Assembly (NCBI GenBank): GCA_003646995.1
Contig: QMLZ01000186.1
Coordinates: 1-6,110, forward strand
Length of the DNA: 6,110 bases
From: Deltaproteobacteria bacterium
GTDB lineage: Bacteria; Desulfobacterota; DSM-4660; Desulfatiglandales; Desulfatiglandaceae
Direction of reading: 5' to 3'
Below are positions 1-6,110 of the stretch, piece after piece; position 1 is the stretch's first letter; each line of letters opens with the position of its first letter. Position numbers and translations under genes: made by a program. A model generated the notes under the pieces. That model was given only the letters and a program-made list of their open reading frames with translations, did no database searches and was not told the origin of the DNA.

Positions 1-1
1 A

Positions 2-333
2 GACAGAGGATCACAATTTTATGCAAACAAGAAGGGAAAGAAAAGTAAGGGGAAGTCACGCTTTCAGAAGTATCTGAAATCCAGGGGGATAAAACACATC
101 CCTTCGCGTAGGAATAATCCACAGACGAATGGCAAAATGGAACGCTGGGTACAAGAAATAAGAAACATAGACATAGATTCAAGATAGCGAAGGAGTTCAT
201 GCAATGGTATAACAACAGACTGCATGGTGCATTAGTAGATCTAGAAAATGCAGAGACTCCCAATGAAGCATTTATCCGAAAACTGAGACCATAGGTGCTA
301 TTAGGTATGTTTTTCAGGTTTGTGGAGAGGTGA
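2..333 (+). pseudogene. Decayed rve-type (DDE integrase core) IS transposase, 3' part, copy A
   Basis: This is the C-terminal part of an insertion-sequence transposase with an integrase-like catalytic core, which in an intact element would cut and join the ends of the element's DNA. Reading from base 2, the protein begins at a DRGSQFYANKKG segment, where the Asp matches the second catalytic acidic residue, and continues to IPSRRNNPQTNGKMERW, where the Glu matches the third. That frame stops at 185-187. The match continues in another frame as HRHRFKIAKEFMQWYNNR, so a frameshift lies at about 155-175. That frame then meets a TAG at 292-294, after KLRP. Beyond the TAG it continues as VLLGMFFRFVER to a TGA at 331-333, which copy B shows to be the ancestral end. 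The 5' half lies outside the window. It resembles IS481/IS3-like archaeal transposases, but the exact IS family is not certain. It is surely non-functional. Confidence 0.88.
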
Positions 334-393
334 AATATATGGACTCAAACATATGTATTAAAGAGGTACGAAATAATATCAGGACTCAACAAG
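178..393 (+). repeat. Direct repeat, copy A (IS 3' end plus flank)
   Basis: This is the first member of a diverged, directly oriented repeat pair whose partner is at 589-799, offset by 411 to 406 bp because of small indels. It covers the last part of the transposase reading frame and about 60 bp after its ancestral stop. Identity is patchy. Uninterrupted blocks include 194-215 (22 bp), 255-276 (22 bp) and 293-324 (32 bp), while the sequence between is clearly mutated. The relation extends past the transposase stop, so the repeated unit is the end of the element, or element plus flank, and not only a coding domain. I found no clear terminal inverted repeat, because the other end of the element is not in the window. 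Confidence 0.85.
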
Positions 394-449
394 GCATCAG
401 CAGATACCCAATAAAATCAGGAGGAAGGTCTACAAGCATGAACCTCTAG
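339..449 (+). other. Small ORF (36 aa) after the transposase end, possibly decayed
   Basis: An ATG at 339 follows an AGGTGA motif (328-333) by 5 bases and opens a 36-residue frame beginning MDSNICIKEVRNNIRTQQ, ending with TAG at 447-449. The same position after transposase copy B encodes MNSNVYLREVWSNTKTQ from an ATG at 745. Several of the differences between the two peptides are conservative (D/N, I/V, I/L, K/R twice), which hints that this stretch was once translated as the start of a small protein downstream of the transposase. I recognise no family. It may be the truncated front of the gene whose decayed remainder follows at 392-588, in which case a frameshift separates them. Confidence 0.25.
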
Positions 450-588
450 TTTAGTACATCTCTTACAAAGATGGCCAACGAATGGAAGGCATTATTCATC
501 ACTGGCAAAATAAAACGGCGTCCCTGTAGGCGAGATGCTAGAGGTACTGAGCAAACGAAGAACTAAAAAAGAAATAAGCAGCGAAGAC
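392..588 (+). pseudogene. Decayed unidentified coding-like segment between the two IS remnants
   Basis: This segment fills the gap between the two repeats and has no intact frame. In the frame starting at 392 it reads through KVYKHEPLV, a TAG at 452-454, then YISYKDGQRMEGIIHHW and KTASL to a TAG at 527-529. A shift of one frame there continues as VGEMLEVLSKRRTKKEISS into the start of repeat copy B. The composition looks protein-like across both frame breaks (aromatic and charged alternation, a basic helical tail), so one short gene broken by a nonsense change and a frameshift is the simplest reading. I do not recognise the protein. It could be a passenger of the element or a piece of host gene trapped between two insertions. 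Confidence 0.4.
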
Positions 589-741
589 GTCAAGACAGGA
601 AGGAAGTTCATGCAATGGTATAACAATAGGCTGTATGGGATACTGGATCTAGAAACTGTGGGGACTCCCAATGAAGCATTTATCTAAAGACTGGAACCAA
701 AGGTGCTATTAGGTATGTTTTTCAGGTTTGTGCATAGGTGA
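589..741 (+). pseudogene. Decayed IS transposase C-terminal fragment, copy B
   Basis: This is a second remnant of the same transposase type as at 2-333, keeping only about the last 50 codons. It reads KTGRKFMQWYNNRLYG, then DLETVGTPNEAFI, and stops at a TAA (685-687) where copy A has an Arg codon. After the stop the frame continues as RLEPKVLLGMFFRFVHR to a TGA at 739-741. Copy A has its premature stop at a different place, so the copies decayed independently and together give the ancestral C-terminus. The catalytic core is missing; homology with copy A starts abruptly near 589. The fragment is non-functional. Its downstream flank forms the sequence just before the gene starting at 808. Confidence 0.82.
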
Positions 742-744
742 GAT

Positions 745-798
745 ATGAATTCGAATGTATATCTTAGAGAGGTATGGAGTAATACCAAGACTCAGTAG
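745..798 (+). other. 17-codon upstream ORF, in frame with the gene at 808
   Basis: An ATG at 745 opens the frame MNSNVYLREVWSNTKTQ, closed by TAG at 796-798. It is the counterpart of the small ORF at 339 after copy A, where the codon aligned with this TAG is CAA. It is in the same frame as the downstream 940-residue gene. AGGTGA at 736-741 lies only 3 bases before the ATG, closer than usual. It may be a vestige of the IS-associated small ORF or, less likely, a translated leader whose termination next to the downstream ribosome binding site helps reinitiation. Translation is unproven. Confidence 0.2.
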
Positions 799-802
799 GT
801 GA
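797..802 (+). promoter_or_regulatory. Ribosome binding site (AGGTGA) for the gene at 808
   Basis: AGGTGA matches the archaeal anti-Shine-Dalgarno sequence and ends 5 bases before the ATG at 808. It overlaps the GTG at 799, which would otherwise extend the frame by three codons, so it decides the start in favour of 808. Part of the site lies within the last recognisable bases of repeat copy B. Confidence 0.6.
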
Positions 803-807
803 ATTTC

Positions 808-3630
808 ATGGAAAAGAAAAAGAAAATTCTGGATCTGTTTTTGCACGACAAGCCTACAGGTATTATCTTAAGTCTGAAGGATTCTACTGGAAAGTACGCA
901 TCCATCCTCTCTAAAGAGACGGATTGCACCTATACCCACACCCTGAAGATCCTTACACAATTAAAAGAATCTGGCATAGTCGAATTCGAGAAGAAGGGCA
1001 GGATAAAATTTGTCAAATTAACCCCGATAGGTGTTGATATCGCTCATGAAGTTGAGGGTTTGATCAGACAATTAGGGAGACTTTCTGAAGAGAAATCCGA
1101 AAAAGAAAAGTCTAAAAGGAAATCGCGAAAACCCTATAAGAAAGGATCTAGTCGAAAAGAAAAATCAAGAGAGAGAATAACACGTAAGAAAAAGAAATCT
1201 GATTTCAAGAAAAAGAAGGAAATAGATTTGGGTAGAAAGAAATCAAAGCAAGCTAAAATACAACGGCGTGAAGAAGATGAAATGATCAGTAAGGGAACTG
1301 ATGAGACATCAGAGAAAAAAGAAGTTACTACAAGGATACAATCTCCCTTTGTAGAGATTAATCTTGATGAAGCAAAAATTTTTCTTATCCTACCACAACA
1401 ACAGTTCAAAGTCGATACTATTGATAAAACCTCACAGCAACTAAATTATGGAATAGAACTAAATGGGGAAAAACAAGGGGTTATAGCCAATGTTAAAGCT
1501 AATAATCACAACGTTGCGATAGTAGAAGAAAAAAGAATCTCTCTGGAAAAGCCGTTGGAGAATTTCCGGATTGATTTTCCTGATGTACTTCAGATGGGGC
1601 TATATAAGTATTATCATCATAACAAAAATCTTTACGCCTTTGTCGCGATAGGGAATAATCGTGGTAAAATGCACCGCCTTTACGATGAAAATGGGAATAT
1701 TAATCCCTTGCCTAAGAAAGATGTTTGGGTACTCCTCAACGAGGATTTTGAATTAAAAAGTGAGCGTATTGTAGATGAAGAGATATGGATATGGGAGAAG
1801 TATAGGCCTTTTCTTGTTAACTTAAAAGAAACGGATGAACTAATTATAAGGAACACAAAAACTGAAAAAGAAGAAAGATTATCTTGCGAGACAACCTTTT
1901 TTATTGAAGGAGAACAACTAATTGAAGATGATCTCAAAAATCAGAGACCTCTATTAACAGGCGAAACCCTTAGAATAAAAGCCCCAAGAGAAAATCCATT
2001 AGGGTGGAACGTTTGGATTCAAAACAAAGTAGCCGGCTATAGAGTCGTTACCAAAAATTGGACCGGTGTTGAACCTTTCACTTTAAAGCTTCCTGAGGAC
2101 TTACCCTGCGAATGTGGAGAGTTTCAAGTAGATATCTGTGAGCAGGGGAGGGGAATACCTATTGATACCTTATTCTTCCGATATATACCTTTCATCGAGT
2201 TAAGGTACCCAAAAGATCTTATCGTTCCTGATATCCATCAGGGACATAAATCAGAAATCATAGAAGTTATTTTAGGAAGAAATACTAGAGATTGGGAATT
2301 AAAAAAATTAAAGAACTTAGAAGTAACGTTTAAGGAGGATACGTATCAGATTAAACTACCGTCTGAAGAAAACACCCTCCACTTTTCTATTGTTAAAAGA
2401 GATAAACCAGAAACCGAAATAAGACTCCAAGTAACTATTCCAAGATTAAAATGGAAAACTTCTAAACAGAAGAGATGGAATGATAAACCTATAATGATAA
2501 AAAGAGATGAGTTGACATATGGGGAAGACCTTTATCTCTCCATTTGCACCAACGACTTGAATACCAGATATGATCTCCTAGCTATCCTTGAAGCAAATGA
2601 TCAAAGACTGCAGGAGGCAAGATTTATCCGAAAAGGTATGGTTTATACTCTCCAATTAAACCGATTTTATGGTACAATAAAAGAAAATAAAGGCAAAGTA
2701 ACACTTAAAGTGGAAATACTTCACCCAATAACAAGAGATAGATTTTTTGATGTTATTTATTGTTTACCAGATATTGAATGGTTAAAGAAAGCGCTAGAGC
2801 TTCTTGTATCATTAGGGTATGATGATATATACAATCTTACAGAATCCATAGAAACAGATTATGAAGTGGTAGAAAAGATCATTCGAGAGAAAGTGGATGA
2901 ACTTAGAGATGTGTGTGAATATATATCAAAAGAATCAAAGAGTGAGAAATACGAGGGACTATTAAAAAAAGCACAGGAAAAACACATTCAAGAAAATTTA
3001 GTAGATGAAATAAATTACTACGTTGGGATCGTAAACATTTTTAGAGACGAAATGAATGAAGTAGTTAAAAGGATCGGTGATGAAATTCGAGAAATAAAGG
3101 AAAAAGACAATATCGATATTATTAAAGCGGAGGATGCAGAAAAGGTATTTCTTACATCCTCTAAACGAATTTTTGAAACGAGTGATGTTGTAAATTTTTA
3201 TAAACTCAAAGAGAAAATTGAAGAGATGATAGAACTCGTTAAGTATAAAAAGGATGAATTCTGGCGCGCATTTGTTTCGGATGTTGTTAATCCGGGAAAT
3301 ATGTGTTACTTAGCGAGAAAATGGAAATACTTTAAGGATAAGTGGGGAACATTGGAAAACATGGACAGAGATTTCGATGAGAGGTATATATTTGGATATC
3401 TTGAAAAAGACGAGAAAATTAGAAGAAAGGTCTCGAAATATGTACTCAGCGGGTCATTGGATGACACTAATTTGTATCCTAGAATACTGTTTATGAATTT
3501 CTTATCAAGAAAAGATAAAGAAATTGCTAAGAGGGATGCCAACAAATTTTTCATGATACTACTTTCCTTGAAAAAGAAAATACAAGACGATAAAATGGGA
3601 GGCAATAATTATGACAATAGATCCTCTTAG
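808..3630 (+). CDS. Winged-helix / basic linker / beta-rich / helical protein, probable partner of the downstream helicase
   Basis: This is a 940-residue cytoplasmic protein with no signal peptide or membrane segment; I do not recognise a named family. Numbering from the ATG at 808, residues about 18-88 form a MarR/ArsR-like winged helix: a helix-turn-helix around 28-54 (KYASILSKETDCTYTHTLKI), then a wing with KKGRIKFVKLT. Residues about 94-172 are an extremely Lys/Arg/Glu-rich, low-complexity linker, probably disordered and able to contact nucleic acid. Residues about 177-650 show the short alternating hydrophobic pattern of beta strands and are rich in Trp and Tyr (for example WIWEKYRPF at 327-335 and GWNVWIQNK near 399), suggesting several beta-sandwich or Ig-like domains; a lone CECG sits at 434-437. 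Residues about 655-930 are charged and helical. No catalytic motif is evident. The ATG at 808 is preferred to the GTG at 799 because of the ribosome binding site. The 3' end overlaps the helicase gene by 20 bp. I infer a DNA-binding or scaffolding subunit working with the helicase; a regulator of the operon is the alternative. Confidence 0.85.
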   Translation: MEKKKKILDLFLHDKPTGIILSLKDSTGKYASILSKETDCTYTHTLKILTQLKESGIVEFEKKGRIKFVKLTPIGVDIAHEVEGLIRQLGRLSEEKSEKEKSKRKSRKPYKKGSSRKEKSRERITRKKKKSDFKKKKEIDLGRKKSKQAKIQRREEDEMISKGTDETSEKKEVTTRIQSPFVEINLDEAKIFLILPQQQFKVDTIDKTSQQLNYGIELNGEKQGVIANVKANNHNVAIVEEKRISLEKPLENFRIDFPDVLQMGLYKYYHHNKNLYAFVAIGNNRGKMHRLYDENGNINPLPKKDVWVLLNEDFELKSERIVDEEIWIWEKYRPFLVNLKETDELIIRNTKTEKEERLSCETTFFIEGEQLIEDDLKNQRPLLTGETLRIKAPRENPLGWNVWIQNKVAGYRVVTKNWTGVEPFTLKLPEDLPCECGEFQVDICEQGRGIPIDTLFFRYIPFIELRYPKDLIVPDIHQGHKSEIIEVILGRNTRDWELKKLKNLEVTFKEDTYQIKLPSEENTLHFSIVKRDKPETEIRLQVTIPRLKWKTSKQKRWNDKPIMIKRDELTYGEDLYLSICTNDLNTRYDLLAILEANDQRLQEARFIRKGMVYTLQLNRFYGTIKENKGKVTLKVEILHPITRDRFFDVIYCLPDIEWLKKALELLVSLGYDDIYNLTESIETDYEVVEKIIREKVDELRDVCEYISKESKSEKYEGLLKKAQEKHIQENLVDEINYYVGIVNIFRDEMNEVVKRIGDEIREIKEKDNIDIIKAEDAEKVFLTSSKRIFETSDVVNFYKLKEKIEEMIELVKYKKDEFWRAFVSDVVNPGNMCYLARKWKYFKDKWGTLENMDRDFDERYIFGYLEKDEKIRRKVSKYVLSGSLDDTNLYPRILFMNFLSRKDKEIAKRDANKFFMILLSLKKKIQDDKMGGNNYDNRSS
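3597..3602 (+). promoter_or_regulatory. Ribosome binding site (GGGAGG) for the helicase, inside the upstream gene
   Basis: GGGAGG ends 8 bases before the ATG at 3611 and lies within the last codons of the upstream gene. Together with the 20-bp overlap of the reading frames this indicates a shared transcript and translational coupling, and it fixes the helicase start. Confidence 0.7.
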
Positions 3631-6110
3631 GGTAACGAAAGCTATTAGAGAGAGTTATACTCGATATCTAACCAGTACTTTCCGTCTGAGGGATGAGAAA
3701 CTACGAGAATTGTTCTATCAAGAGTTCTATCAAGAAGCTGGAAAGTCTTGGTTCAATGGCCCAATATTAGAAGCAACTCCTCCATTCAAGAGTGGTTATT
3801 ATCTCAAAGATCTTATCAATGAAGGTCTTTTGGATAATGATGTGTATAAATTGACTTCTCCAAATTATGTTGAGAGGAATTCACGAAAAGAACAAACGAA
3901 TCCATTGCATGCGTTGCGAACTAACCCACTTTATTCACACCAAGAAAAAGCAATAAGGAAAATACTGAGTGGTCGAAATGTAGTTATTGCTTCGGGTACA
4001 AGTAGCGGAAAAACCGAGTGTTTTCTTCTGCCGATTTACAACCATCTTCTAAATGAATATAAAGAGGGTAAACTCACACCCGGAGTACGTGCCCTTTTGT
4101 TGTATCCAATGAATGCACTGGTAAATGACCAATTACATAGGTTAAGAGAAATAGCAAGAATAATGGAAAAGGAAATGCCTGATGTGCAAATAACTTTTGG
4201 CAGATATATTGGAGATACTGAAACGGAAAAGAAAAAGGCAGAAGAAAAGTTCAGACTCACAAATCCCGGTGTAGAACCTGTAAAAAGTGAACTTCTATCA
4301 AGAGAAGAAATGCGAGAGAATCCACCGCATATTCTTATAACAAACTATGCAATGTTAGAATACTTACTTTTAAGACCCAAAGATTCTTCTTTCTTTGATG
4401 GCGAATATGCCAAGTACTGGAAATTCTTAATCTTAGATGAGGCACATACCTACAGTGGAGCAAATGGTATCGAAATGGGGATGCTTATCCGACGGTTAAA
4501 AGACAGAGTTTGTGACGGTAAGAAAGGGGTTTTACAGTGCATTGCAACAAGTGCTACCTTGGTTAAAGAAGAGAAAGACTTTGGAAAGGTTGCGGAATTT
4601 GCCTCAAATCTTTTTGGAGAAAGGTTTGAATGGGATACTGAGAATGAAGATAGACAGGACGTAATAAAGGGTGAGAGAATTAAAATACAAAGTATTGAAG
4701 AGGATACTTTTCAATTCCCCCTTCAGGTATATCCACTACTTGACGAAACGATAAGGAGCAATGTCGAGAATTCTTCAATTCTGGAGCAATGTTATGGTAT
4801 ATGTGCAAAACATGAAGTCCCGCAAAACATTCTAAGTGAAGCGAAAGAACAATCCGGTGGCGACGCTAAAAAATTCTTATACCAAGTATTATCAAGGGAT
4901 GAAAAAATCATAGGATTAAGGCGCTTGCTTGAGAGAGAACCAATCCAGTTTGAGGCTTGTGTCAAACAGTTTGTTGAATCTGATAGTCCATCAAATGAAG
5001 ATTATCAATCAATTGTGAGCCTTGTAAATATAGCTGTTTGGGCACGTCCCGACAAAGAATCATTACCACTTCTACCTGCCCGCTATCATCTCTTCGTTCG
5101 TGCACCCGAAGGTATTTTTGTATCATTTTATCCAGAACCAAGAATATTTTTGGAACGGCGTGATAAAAGTGAAGAAGGCTATGCTGTTTTTGATCTTGCT
5201 TCCTGTCGTCGGTGTGGGCAGGAATACTTGGTCGGTGATATTATAGATGGAAAGCTAAAACATTCTTTTGGTGAGATAGATACCCCAAGAAAAAACCGAT
5301 ATTTTCTTTTGTGGAAAGATGAAACTCCACTTGAAGAAGATGAAGATGAAGAAGTAGCCGTTCCTGAGGTAATAGCAGAGAAAGGTAAAATCTGGAGATT
5401 ATGTGTAAAATGTGGGGCAATCTGGGAAGAGGATAATGCTCCTAGTTGTGATTGCAATCATGGGAGTGGCACTGTTCGGACGCTAATTGAAATCACAACC
5501 AAAAATGGAATTCTTAATAAGTGCTATCTGTGTGGTTTACGATCTATTAACATTGTTAGAGAATTTGTTTTTCAGCAAGATGCTCCTGCTGCTGTATTAG
5601 CAACAACATTATTTCAAAACCTTCAAAAGAAAGAACCAAAAGACAGGAAGATACTTGCCTTCTCTGATAGCAGACAAGATGCCGCATTTTTCGCTCCTTA
5701 TTTAAATTTTACCTACAAACGAATTTTATTTAGACGTCTAATCATAGAAGCCCTTCAGCAAAACCAATCTGTAAAAGATTACAGGCTTCAAACCCTTTGC
5801 GATGATGTTCTGAAACTTGCTGAGGAGAAAAATTTGCTTGATTCGAGTATGGATGAAAAAGAAAGGAAAAAAGAAATCTGGGGTTGGATCTTACAGGAGT
5901 TCTGTGCCCTAGATCGTAGAATTTGTTTAGAGGGGGTGGGTTTATTATCTTTTTCACCAATTCCACCAAAAGAATGGAAACCAATAGATGATCTTTCTAA
6001 ACCTCCTTGGAATTTATCCAAAGATGAGTCCATATCTTTGTATCGAGTACTCATTAACACTCTCCGTTTTAATAAAGCTATAACTTTCCCTACGGATGGT
6101 CCAAGCCCTC
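3611..6110 (+). CDS. Large YprA/MrfA-like DEAH-box superfamily 2 helicase with zinc-binding insert (3' end outside window)
   Basis: An ATP-driven nucleic-acid helicase or translocase; 833 codons are open from the ATG at 3611 to the window edge with no stop. Residues 1-100 are a helical N-terminal module. A Q-motif-like YSHQ ends at Gln111. Walker A is GTSSGKT at 129-135, followed by the family's Glu136; LYPMNAL at 164-170 is motif Ia; ITNYAMLEYLLLRP starts at 243; the DEAH box is 276-279; SAT (motif III) is 314-316. An ARYHLFVRAPEG segment starts at 490. Cysteines C532/C535, C598/C601, C613/C615 and C638/C641 look like one or two zinc sites between the RecA lobes, interrupted by an acidic run at 575-581. 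RecA2 opens with FSDSRQDAAFF at 684. Motifs V and VI and any DUF1998 domain would lie downstream, so they cannot be checked. Relatives occur in DISARM (DrmA), Druantia (DruE) and DNA repair (MrfA); I cannot choose among these, and the N-terminus does not look like DrmA as I remember it. It probably forms a functional pair with the preceding gene. Confidence 0.92.
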   Translation, partial: MTIDPLRVTKAIRESYTRYLTSTFRLRDEKLRELFYQEFYQEAGKSWFNGPILEATPPFKSGYYLKDLINEGLLDNDVYKLTSPNYVERNSRKEQTNPLHALRTNPLYSHQEKAIRKILSGRNVVIASGTSSGKTECFLLPIYNHLLNEYKEGKLTPGVRALLLYPMNALVNDQLHRLREIARIMEKEMPDVQITFGRYIGDTETEKKKAEEKFRLTNPGVEPVKSELLSREEMRENPPHILITNYAMLEYLLLRPKDSSFFDGEYAKYWKFLILDEAHTYSGANGIEMGMLIRRLKDRVCDGKKGVLQCIATSATLVKEEKDFGKVAEFASNLFGERFEWDTENEDRQDVIKGERIKIQSIEEDTFQFPLQVYPLLDETIRSNVENSSILEQCYGICAKHEVPQNILSEAKEQSGGDAKKFLYQVLSRDEKIIGLRRLLEREPIQFEACVKQFVESDSPSNEDYQSIVSLVNIAVWARPDKESLPLLPARYHLFVRAPEGIFVSFYPEPRIFLERRDKSEEGYAVFDLASCRRCGQEYLVGDIIDGKLKHSFGEIDTPRKNRYFLLWKDETPLEEDEDEEVAVPEVIAEKGKIWRLCVKCGAIWEEDNAPSCDCNHGSGTVRTLIEITTKNGILNKCYLCGLRSINIVREFVFQQDAPAAVLATTLFQNLQKKEPKDRKILAFSDSRQDAAFFAPYLNFTYKRILFRRLIIEALQQNQSVKDYRLQTLCDDVLKLAEEKNLLDSSMDEKERKKEIWGWILQEFCALDRRICLEGVGLLSFSPIPPKEWKPIDDLSKPPWNLSKDESISLYRVLINTLRFNKAITFPTDGPSP

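Larger units (their letters stand above)
589..799 (+). repeat. Direct repeat, copy B (IS 3' end plus flank), abutting the operon
   Basis: This is the second member of the repeat pair with 178-393. It carries the matching identical blocks at 605-626, 663-684 and 701-732. It lacks three bases near 648 compared with copy A and two bases between the ancestral transposase stop and the following ATG. Similarity to copy A fades at about 799, inside the ribosome binding site of the next gene. The edge of the former element, or of the duplicated unit, therefore falls only about 10 bp before the start codon at 808. Confidence 0.83.

Noticed and set aside
185..294. In-frame TAG codons in transposase copy A as pyrrolysine sites
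   Set aside because: The copy also has a frameshift, the TAG at 185-187 is out of the conserved frame, and copy B is broken by TAA, so simple decay explains them.
178..799. CRISPR array or iterated repeat
   Set aside because: There are only two units of about 210 bp, both coding remnants of one transposase; no short evenly spaced repeats.
799..807. GTG at 799 as the start of gene 1
   Set aside because: The AGGTGA ribosome binding site at 797-802 overlaps this codon, while the ATG at 808 has correct spacing.
1134..1409. Open frame on the minus strand
   Set aside because: Antisense shadow of the lysine-rich linker of the gene at 808; its Phe/Ser-rich product only mirrors the AAA/GAA codons.
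1680..1937. Open frame on the minus strand
   Set aside because: Antisense to the beta-rich region of gene 1, Ser-rich and without a ribosome binding site or family signal.
3306..3605. Open frame on the minus strand
   Set aside because: Antisense to the helical C-terminus of gene 1; hydrophobic only because it is the complement of charged codons.
4036..6060. Several minus-strand open frames
   Set aside because: All lie antisense within the helicase gene, which is uninterrupted and carries ordered helicase motifs.
3611..6110. Firm assignment of the helicase as DISARM DrmA or Druantia DruE
   Set aside because: The motifs fit the whole YprA/DUF1998-associated group, the C-terminus is missing, and no other DISARM or Druantia gene is visible.

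Overview
The window looks archaeal, most likely euryarchaeal (a methanogen or relative). The evidence is the GGTGA-type Shine-Dalgarno sites, an archaeal-style winged-helix domain at the head of the first large gene, and integrase-type (rve) transposase debris of a kind I associate with methanogenic archaea. This is inference from sequence character; no marker gene is present to fix the lineage.

Positions 1 to about 800 are a decayed mobile-element zone with no intact gene. It starts inside a transposase pseudogene (2-333) that still shows the catalytic D and E context but carries a frameshift and an in-frame stop. A second, independently decayed copy of the same transposase 3' end lies at 589-741 in the same orientation. 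The two copies plus their shared downstream flank form a diverged direct repeat (178-393 and 589-799). Between them is about 195 bp of decayed coding-like sequence of unknown origin. The second repeat ends at the ribosome binding site of the first intact gene, so the element's outer flank forms the immediate upstream region of the operon.

Positions 808-6110 hold a compact two-gene operon on the + strand. Gene 1 (808-3630, 940 aa) has an N-terminal winged helix, a very basic flexible linker, a long beta-rich middle and a helical C-terminus, and I cannot assign it to a named family. Gene 2 (from 3611, open to the window edge, at least 833 aa) is a superfamily 2 DEAH-box helicase of the large YprA/MrfA-like, DUF1998-associated type, with a cysteine-rich zinc-binding segment between its RecA lobes. 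The genes overlap by 20 bp and gene 2 has a strong ribosome binding site inside gene 1, so they are probably translationally coupled.

My working hypothesis is that gene 1 is a DNA-binding and scaffolding partner and gene 2 the motor. Large helicases of this type occur in anti-phage systems (DISARM, Druantia) and in DNA repair (MrfA). The pairing with a winged-helix/beta/helical protein next to mobile-element debris makes this a candidate archaeal defence or DNA-processing module. The helicase C-terminus and any further genes lie beyond the window.
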